From NCBI GenBank assembly GCA_012511395.1, contig JAAZGD010000132.1, forward strand, positions 1-5,566: a stretch of 5,566 nt of DNA, read 5' to 3'. The notes beneath the pieces are model-generated. The model did not search any database, was not told the DNA's origin, and was given only the letters and a program-made list of their open reading frames with translations. This DNA comes from Clostridiales bacterium (GTDB lineage: Bacteria; Bacillota; Clostridia; Peptostreptococcales; Anaerovoracaceae). Below are positions 1 through 4,913 of the stretch, piece by piece (the stretch's first letter is position 1; every line of letters starts with the position of its first letter). A program made the translations under genes and the position numbers.

Positions 1-1
1 A

Positions 2-1219
2 AGCGAGCTGAACGGAGAGCTGGGAACGTTGAACTGGATACCTGTCTGGTTTTTCTATAAAGGGTTTTCACAAGAAGCCCTCATTAACTTTTACAGACAT
101 GCTGATTTACTTTTAGTCACTCCTTTAAGGGACGGAATGAACCTGGTGGCAAAGGAATATCTTGCTGCAAGAAGAGATGCTCCCGGCACCATTGTTTTAA
201 GCGAAACTGCAGGGGCGGCAAGTCAACTGGTGGAAGCCGTTATCGTTAACCCCAACGATTTGAATGCAATTTCAGCAGGGATTAAACAGGCCTTGGAAAT
301 GCCGGAGGAGGAGAAGGCCATTAGAACCAAGGTTATGCGCAACAGGATAAGAAGTTACGATGTACATTTTTGGGCCGGGGAATTTATCGATACACTTAAC
401 AGGAAAGTGGCGGAAAATGCGTCCAAGATTCCTCAAATAAATCTGGATAAAAATCAAAACCTAGTTTTAGAAGCATATAAAAAAGCTGATAACAGATGTT
501 TGTTCCTTGATTACGACGGAACAATAACCGGGTTTAAAGCCCTTCCTGAGCATAGCGGCCCCGACATGGAACTGCTGTCAGTTTTGGAAAAACTTGTTCA
601 AGATAAAAAGAACAAGGTTGTGCTTGTATCGGGAAGAGATAAAGAAGTCATGGAAAAATGGTTTGGACATATGGAGGCTCTCAGGCTTGTGGCAACTCAC
701 GGGCTTTGGCATAAATCTGAGAAAAATGGAAAGTGGCACAAGACCATGGCTGCATCAAATAGGTGGAAGAAATCGGTTTTGCCAATAATGAAACTTTATA
801 CAGATTATATGCCCGGCGCATTTATTGAGGAAAAGGACGGATCGCTGGTTTTGCACTACAGGCAATGCGACCCTGATATGGTTTCCATGAAAATAAATGA
901 GCTTAGAGAAACCATCAATGTAATGATAAAAAATTCAACTCTTGAGCTTCAGGAGGGGAATAAAATATTGGAGGTTAAGGACCAAAGGGTTAATAAAGGT
1001 ATTGCGGTAGAAAAGGTTTTGGGGAAGAATAAATGGGACTTCATTTTGGCTGCAGGAGACGACATAACAGATGAGTATATGTTTTTCGGCATGCCTGATG
1101 ATGCCTTTACCATAAAAATCGGACTATCCCCCACAGCGGCAAAATATCGTTTAAAATCTTATCGACTTATGAGATACCTCCCTGCTCTTATGGTCGAACT
1201 TTCAAATGAAAGCGGATGA
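2..1219 (+). CDS. Bifunctional trehalose-6-phosphate synthase/phosphatase, C-terminal part (5' end outside window)
   Basis: This is a fused enzyme. A GT20 synthase domain makes trehalose-6-phosphate from UDP-glucose and glucose-6-phosphate, and a HAD-type phosphatase domain removes the phosphate to give trehalose in the cytoplasm. The frame is open from base 2, so the N-terminal glucose-6-phosphate-binding half is missing. 405 residues are visible, and fused enzymes of this kind usually exceed 700. Residues 1 to about 135 are the end of GT20, with the sugar-nucleotide motif DGMNLVAKEY at 44-53 (Asp44, Glu52). After a short linker, the phosphatase starts near 165. It has the nucleophile motif DYDGT (Asp170, Asp172), motif II Ser210 in VSGRD, motif III Lys332 in NKG, and the metal site GDDITDE (Asp353, Asp354, Asp357). 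All key phosphatase residues are present, so this half should be active. The stop overlaps the next gene by 4 bp (ATGA), which indicates an operon. The TTG at 29 is internal and is not the start. Family assignment is secure; separate OtsA and OtsB proteins are the commoner bacterial arrangement. Confidence 0.95.
   Translation, partial: SELNGELGTLNWIPVWFFYKGFSQEALINFYRHADLLLVTPLRDGMNLVAKEYLAARRDAPGTIVLSETAGAASQLVEAVIVNPNDLNAISAGIKQALEMPEEEKAIRTKVMRNRIRSYDVHFWAGEFIDTLNRKVAENASKIPQINLDKNQNLVLEAYKKADNRCLFLDYDGTITGFKALPEHSGPDMELLSVLEKLVQDKKNKVVLVSGRDKEVMEKWFGHMEALRLVATHGLWHKSEKNGKWHKTMAASNRWKKSVLPIMKLYTDYMPGAFIEEKDGSLVLHYRQCDPDMVSMKINELRETINVMIKNSTLELQEGNKILEVKDQRVNKGIAVEKVLGKNKWDFILAAGDDITDEYMFFGMPDDAFTIKIGLSPTAAKYRLKSYRLMRYLPALMVELSNESG
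1216..1219 (+). promoter_or_regulatory. ATGA start/stop overlap, translational coupling of synthase/phosphatase to phosphorylase
   Basis: The TGA of the synthase/phosphatase gene (1217-1219) is embedded in the ATG of the GH65 gene (1216-1218). The bases just upstream (GAAAGCGG) are only a weak ribosome site. Reinitiation by ribosomes finishing the first gene is therefore the likely way the phosphorylase is translated. This is an inference from the arrangement. Confidence 0.65.
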
Positions 1220-3534
1220 TAAATATGGCACGAAATAAATACAAATATACAATTAAACCAATACCCTTGGATAACGCCGGCATACTTTTAAACGAGGCCC
1301 TCTTTCATAATGCCAACGGCTATATAGGCATAAGATATGATTTTGAAGAGGAATATCCTGAAGGGTATGAATTCATAAGGAGCCAGTACATTAACGGGTT
1401 TTACGATGAAACGGAAGTATCCCACCCTGAAAGACTGTACGGCTTCATTGATGAAAAGCAATTCATGGTGGATGTGGCAAACACTCAGACCATAAAAGTC
1501 TATTTGGGAAATGAAATGTTTACCATGTTTTCGGGAACGGTGATTGACAGCAGTATATCCCTTCATATGGACAAGGGAGTAACAGTAAGAGAGGTTCACT
1601 GGAAATCTCCTTCAGGGAAGGAAATATTAGTAAAGATAACAAGGATGACATCCTTTTTTCAGCCCTCTCTCTTTACCATAGAGTATGAGATTACTCCTCT
1701 TAATTTTTCAGACAATCTTGTTATAGAATCTGTTCACGAAGTAGATGTGGAAAACTTTTCAGACCCTGAGGATCCAAGAACGGCAGTCTATTGTCAGAAG
1801 TGCATCAATCCTACAAACTGCGAGATAAGGAACGGGGCATCATATATAGGAGCCATAACATCCAGATCCACCCTCCAAGTTTACAGCGGCGTTAAGAATG
1901 TGCTCTCTCAGGAAGAGACTCCTGAACACTACGTAAAAGATAATACAGCAATCTGCGTGTTTAGGCCCATGGCCAGAGAGGGGGAATGTATTACCCTTAG
2001 AAAATACACTGTATTTTGTGATTCCTTAAGATATGAAAACTGTATCGACCAGACTTATCTGGAGATGGATAATGCCACAAACGTACCTTTGGAAAAACTG
2101 TATGAACAACAGGAAGCATACTTGAAGGAGTTTTGGGATAACTGCGATGTAACCATTAAGGGGGATAAAGAATCAGATACAGCCTTAAGATATAATATGT
2201 TTCAACTTCTTCAATCTGCAGGTAAGGACCCTTACTGTTCAATTTCACCAAAGGGCTTAAGCGGAGAAGGCTATGAAGGCCATTACTTTTGGGATTCCGA
2301 GATGTATATACAACCGTTTTTCACCATTACCAATCCTCATATTTCAAGGAACCTTATTGAGTTTCGATACAGAACACTGGAAGAGGCAAAAGAAAATGCC
2401 GGCCTTTTGGGACATAGAAAAGGTGCGCTTTATCCTTGGAGGACCATTAACGGAAAGGAGTGTTCCGGGTATTTCCCCTCAGGGTCGGCCCAGTATCACA
2501 TCAATGGGGCTGTTGCCTATGCGGTTATAGCATACTTTCTTGCAACGGGGGATGAAGATTTTCTTATTGAGAAGGGCGCTGAAATTATTTTTGAAACTGC
2601 CAGGCTATGGGTGGATTTAGCCTGCCATTATAAAGGCAGATATCACTTAAACGATGTAACAGGCCCCGATGAATACACATGTATTGTAAACAATAATTAC
2701 TACACCAATGTGCTTTGCAAATACCATTTAGAATGGGCAGTTAAAATCTATAAAATGTATGAAAAAGATCAAAGAATGGAAGAGCTTTTAAAAAAACTGA
2801 ATCTGTCAGTGAAGGAGATCAGAGGTTTTGGCAAAGTGGCTTCCAATATGTACCTCCCATATAACAAGGGGTTAAATATTAATCCTCAGGATGACTCCTT
2901 TTTAAAGAAAAATGAATGGGTATCTGAAGAGGGAGGAAAAGGTAAAACTCCTCTGTTTATGCGCTACCATCCTCTTCATCTCTTTAGACATCAGGTATGC
3001 AAACAGGCAGATACGGTTCTGGCTCACTTTATACTGGAGGATGCCCAACCCTATGAAGTAATGAGGGATTCATTTCTATATTACGAAAAACGTACTGTTC
3101 ATGACTCCTCCCTTTCACGATGTATATTCAGCATTATGGCCGCCAGGCTTCATATGAAGGAAAAAGCCGTATCCTATTTGGGGGAAGCTTTGAAAGTAGA
3201 TCTGGCCAACTTGTTTGGAAATACAAAGGACGGAATCCATACAGCCAACATGGGAGGAAGTTATATGGCTATAATCCACGGGTTTGGAGGGTTCAGGCTA
3301 AAGGAGGGACATATATCCTTCTACCCCATTTTGCCGGAAAACTGGGAAGGATATGAGTTTAAGATTTGCTATATGGGAAGGAGATTGAACATAATAGTAA
3401 AAAGGAAAGAGGTACAGTTTATTTTGGAGAAAGGGAGTCCTTTAGATGTGATGATATATGGCAGGGAGCATCATATTAATAGAAATATTAGAGTCCCCCT
3501 GTTGGAAAACGGAGAAAATATAGATGAAGTATGA
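1216..3534 (+). CDS. GH65 inverting disaccharide phosphorylase, probably trehalose (or kojibiose-type) phosphorylase
   Basis: Family 65 phosphorylases cleave alpha-linked glucose disaccharides with phosphate, releasing beta-glucose-1-phosphate and a sugar. At 772 residues this has the full family length. In order it has an N-terminal beta-sandwich (to about 270), a helical linker, an (alpha/alpha)6 barrel (about 320-690) and a C-terminal beta-sheet domain. Visible signatures are FWDSE at 358-362, the general-acid motif GPDEY with Glu486, KQAD at 596-599, the phosphate-site stretch TVHDSSLS at 627-634, and IHTANMGG at 674-681. The specificity loop (416-430) contains YFPSGSAQYHIN, which from memory resembles trehalose, kojibiose and nigerose phosphorylases more than maltose phosphorylase. 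Context next to a trehalose-6-phosphate synthase/phosphatase and a beta-phosphoglucomutase favours trehalose as substrate; trehalose-6-phosphate is an alternative. The ATG at 1216 overlaps the previous stop and was chosen for coupling. An in-frame ATG at 1225 is possible, and neither has a strong ribosome site. No signal peptide, so cytoplasmic. Family is certain; exact substrate is inferred. Confidence 0.93.
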   Translation: MINMARNKYKYTIKPIPLDNAGILLNEALFHNANGYIGIRYDFEEEYPEGYEFIRSQYINGFYDETEVSHPERLYGFIDEKQFMVDVANTQTIKVYLGNEMFTMFSGTVIDSSISLHMDKGVTVREVHWKSPSGKEILVKITRMTSFFQPSLFTIEYEITPLNFSDNLVIESVHEVDVENFSDPEDPRTAVYCQKCINPTNCEIRNGASYIGAITSRSTLQVYSGVKNVLSQEETPEHYVKDNTAICVFRPMAREGECITLRKYTVFCDSLRYENCIDQTYLEMDNATNVPLEKLYEQQEAYLKEFWDNCDVTIKGDKESDTALRYNMFQLLQSAGKDPYCSISPKGLSGEGYEGHYFWDSEMYIQPFFTITNPHISRNLIEFRYRTLEEAKENAGLLGHRKGALYPWRTINGKECSGYFPSGSAQYHINGAVAYAVIAYFLATGDEDFLIEKGAEIIFETARLWVDLACHYKGRYHLNDVTGPDEYTCIVNNNYYTNVLCKYHLEWAVKIYKMYEKDQRMEELLKKLNLSVKEIRGFGKVASNMYLPYNKGLNINPQDDSFLKKNEWVSEEGGKGKTPLFMRYHPLHLFRHQVCKQADTVLAHFILEDAQPYEVMRDSFLYYEKRTVHDSSLSRCIFSIMAARLHMKEKAVSYLGEALKVDLANLFGNTKDGIHTANMGGSYMAIIHGFGGFRLKEGHISFYPILPENWEGYEFKICYMGRRLNIIVKRKEVQFILEKGSPLDVMIYGREHHINRNIRVPLLENGENIDEV
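3511..3526 (+). promoter_or_regulatory. Ribosome binding site and overlapping start of the beta-phosphoglucomutase gene
   Basis: GGAG at 3511-3514, followed by nine bases and ATG at 3524, lies inside the last codons of the GH65 gene, whose stop is at 3532-3534. The good site supports this start and an 11-bp overlap. It suggests that translation of the mutase is linked to, but not wholly dependent on, the phosphorylase. Confidence 0.7.
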
Positions 3535-4165
3535 GGCTGTGATCTTTGATTTAGACGGTGTAATTGTTATTACCGATTCTTACCATCAGAAAGCCTGGAA
3601 AATTTCGGCCCTGGAATTCGGCATAGATTATAAAGATGAATGGGAAGAGGAGCTTAAAGGTCTTGACAGGAGAGAGAGCATGGAAAGGTTGCTTAAACTG
3701 TCTGAAAAGCTACTTTCCAAAGAGGAAAAAAAGAAGTTCCTTCACAGAAAGAACGAACTGTACCTAGAGCTGATTGAAGGGCTGAATGAGGCAGTCGTAA
3801 TGAGGGGAGTTAAAGAGACTATTATAGAACTTAGAAAAAATGGGATTAAAACAGCTGTAGGCTCAACAAGTAAAAACGCCATGAGAATCCTCTCACTGAT
3901 AGGATTAACAGATTTGTTTGATTACGTATCCTACGGGGAGAACATTAAAAAGGGGAAACCGGAGCCGGAGGTGTTTTTAAATGCAGCCGCTCATTTGAAG
4001 GTGTCTCCTTCAAAATGTCTTGTAGTGGAAGATGGGGAGGCAGGAGTTAAGGCAGCAAACAGAGCTCATATGGATTGCGCATATTTGTCGAAAAAAAGAA
4101 GAAGCCCCTATGCCCAATATAATATTGAAATCATAGAGGCTATTCTCCCTATTGTATTTTCTTAA
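3524..4165 (+). CDS. pgmB: Beta-phosphoglucomutase (HAD superfamily)
   Basis: This enzyme converts beta-glucose-1-phosphate, the product of inverting GH65 phosphorylases, to glucose-6-phosphate via a beta-glucose-1,6-bisphosphate intermediate, feeding glycolysis. The 213 residues are close to the roughly 220 of the Lactococcus lactis enzyme. Residues known from that enzyme can be matched: nucleophile Asp9 and acid/base Asp11 in FDLDGV, His21 and Trp25 in the YHQKAW stretch, cap residues Lys45 and Arg49 in LKGLDRRE, Ser114, Ser116, Lys117 and Asn118 in GSTSKN, Lys145 in KGKPEP, and the magnesium ligands Glu169 and Asp170 in VVEDGEAG. The conserved cap lysine/arginine pair distinguishes it from general HAD phosphatases. 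The gene overlaps the GH65 gene by 11 bp and has its own ribosome site (GGAG at 3511-3514), so it is the last gene of the trehalose operon. It ends 9 nt from a convergent gene. Confidence is high for the specific function because motif and context agree. Confidence 0.94.
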   Translation: MKYEAVIFDLDGVIVITDSYHQKAWKISALEFGIDYKDEWEEELKGLDRRESMERLLKLSEKLLSKEEKKKFLHRKNELYLELIEGLNEAVVMRGVKETIIELRKNGIKTAVGSTSKNAMRILSLIGLTDLFDYVSYGENIKKGKPEPEVFLNAAAHLKVSPSKCLVVEDGEAGVKAANRAHMDCAYLSKKRRSPYAQYNIEIIEAILPIVFS

Positions 4166-4174
4166 AAAAGTATT

Positions 4175-4771
4175 TTATTCTTCTATACCGTTCCATTCCT
4201 CTCTGTCTCTATTCCATTCAGGGTAGTTTTCAAGAATTGGGCAAGGCATGTCTACACCTACTATAGCTACTATGTTGTTGTCAGAATCAAATACAGGGGC
4301 AAAGCAGGACCACATGGGAACATCATCATCCCATCCTGAGCGGGCTGAAGCCACAAAGCCATTATAAGCTTCTTCAAACTGAACTTCGAATCCGTAATTT
4401 TCTAACCAGTCGTCGGGTTCCTCTGATCCATCAACAGTGATAAAATAATCGCCTGAACCATCGGTTATCATTGCATACACATAGTAAGCGCCAAATTGAA
4501 TTCTGGCTGTATCCAGAACTTCCTTTAATTCCCAATAGAGAGGGTTCTCTTGACCGCCGCCTTCTAACATAAGCTGATCGTGACTTTCTGCCCATTCACC
4601 ATGAACCATTTCACCGATTCCTCTTACAATAGAAAGCTCAGCATCAACAAAAGCCGAAAGATCCTGAGGCATCTCTACATCATCTAGCCCATTGCCTTGG
4701 GGTTCTCCGCCACATCCTGCAAAGGAGAAGACCAAAAGTAACATTAAAAAGACAAGCAGTACCTTTTTCAT
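4175..4771 (-). CDS. Acidic lipoprotein with a solitary Cache-type (PDC) sensor domain
   Basis: The protein has 198 residues. It begins with a type II signal peptide: Lys2-Lys3, a hydrophobic core at 4-17, and lipobox FAGC with the lipidated Cys20. It should be anchored on the outer face of the membrane. Mature residues 35-95 look helical. Residues 95-180 resemble the ligand-binding fold of Cache/PDC sensors: YYVYAMITDGSGDYF at 96-110, a DGSEEPDDW turn at 114-122, an EEAYNGF helix near 133-139, MWSCFAPV at 153-160, and the closing strand NNIVAIVGVD ending in Asp174. No transmembrane helix follows, and there is no kinase, cyclase or chemotaxis domain. It may present a small-molecule sensor to another membrane protein, or bind a ligand on its own; the ligand is unknown. 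It is strikingly acidic: about 40 Asp/Glu against 6 Lys/Arg in the mature chain. Cys156 and Cys177 could form a disulfide. The start is supported by an adjacent ribosome site and promoter. The lipoprotein call is firm; the Cache assignment is by pattern only. Confidence 0.82.
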   Translation of the reverse strand: MKKVLLVFLMLLLVFSFAGCGGEPQGNGLDDVEMPQDLSAFVDAELSIVRGIGEMVHGEWAESHDQLMLEGGGQENPLYWELKEVLDTARIQFGAYYVYAMITDGSGDYFITVDGSEEPDDWLENYGFEVQFEEAYNGFVASARSGWDDDVPMWSCFAPVFDSDNNIVAIVGVDMPCPILENYPEWNRDREEWNGIEE

Positions 4772-4775
4772 TTTC

Positions 4776-4785
4776 TCACCTTTCC
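4776..4785 (-). promoter_or_regulatory. Ribosome binding site of the Cache lipoprotein gene
   Basis: Read on the minus strand, AGGAAAGGTGAGAAA runs directly into the ATG at 4771-4769. The GGTGA (4780-4776) ends four bases before the start, with a second purine block (AAGGAAA) just upstream. This fixes the start of the lipoprotein at 4771, consistent with the signal peptide beginning there. Confidence 0.65.
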
Positions 4786-4787
4786 TT

Positions 4788-4819
4788 TCACACTATAATT
4801 GCTAAAAGTACGTCACACT
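4788..4819. repeat. Two direct copies of TCACACT in the lipoprotein leader
   Basis: TCACACT occurs at 4788-4794 and 4813-4819, 25 bp apart start to start. On the minus strand this is AGTGTGA, once at the predicted transcription start and once just upstream of the ribosome site. The spacing is about two and a half helical turns. A regulator site is conceivable, but a seven-base repeat in AT-rich DNA can arise by chance. Confidence 0.3.
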
Positions 4820-4825
4820 TCGGTC

Positions 4826-4854
4826 ATTATAACAGAGAAAGAGTAAAAAGTACA
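4826..4854 (-). promoter_or_regulatory. Extended -10 sigma-A-type promoter for the Cache lipoprotein gene
   Basis: On the minus strand a perfect TATAAT (4831-4826) is preceded by the extended -10 element TG plus one base (4834-4832). Seventeen bases upstream is TGTACT (4854-4849), which matches only 3 of 6 consensus -35 bases (TTGACA), so the extended -10 probably compensates. Transcription would begin near 4819, giving a leader of about 48 nt before the ATG. The weak -35 sits inside the stem of the terminator of the upstream gene. Confidence 0.6.
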
Positions 4855-4881
4855 CCAATATCCCATTGATACAGGTGTACT
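4839..4881 (-). terminator. Intrinsic terminator of the GH39-like gene
   Basis: An eight-base perfect inverted repeat, AGTACACC (4849-4856) and GGTGTACT (4874-4881), encloses a second four-base stem, TATC (4859-4862) with GATA (4868-4871). The two stems are separated by a 2x2 internal loop, and a five-base apical loop closes the structure. On the minus strand the stem is followed at once by TTTTACTCTTT. It begins about 32 bases after the stop codon of the GH39-like gene at 4914. Position and T-tract fit a Rho-independent terminator for that gene. The stem is only moderately GC-rich, so efficiency may be partial, and a role as a protein-binding dyad is not excluded. Confidence 0.6.
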
Positions 4882-4913
4882 GCTTAGCAGAATCTTTAGT
4901 TTAAAAGAAAATG

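Noticed and set aside
29..31. TTG as start of the first gene
   Set aside because: The frame is open upstream to base 2, and those residues (SELNGELGT) fit the GT20 domain, so the codon is internal and the gene is cut by the window edge.
1199..1212. CTTTC-AAAT-GAAAG inverted repeat just before the GH65 start
   Set aside because: A five-base, AT-rich stem within coding sequence is likely by chance. It might slightly affect initiation, but nothing supports a regulatory role.
1225..1227. Alternative ATG start of the GH65 gene
   Set aside because: No better ribosome site precedes it, and the ATG at 1216 gives the classic ATGA overlap. The difference is only three residues.
4156..4175. A/T runs around the convergent gene ends as a bidirectional terminator
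   Set aside because: TTTTCTTAAAAAAG pairs only as a short A-T stem with a mismatch and has no GC-rich part, too weak to call.
4792..4797. Second minus-strand -10-like TATAGT close to the lipoprotein gene
   Set aside because: It would start transcription at or inside the ribosome site, and it has no -35; the extended -10 at 4826-4831 is far better.
4794..4799. Plus-strand TATAAT in the intergenic region
   Set aside because: No acceptable -35 lies 16-18 bases upstream, and no plus-strand gene follows within the window.
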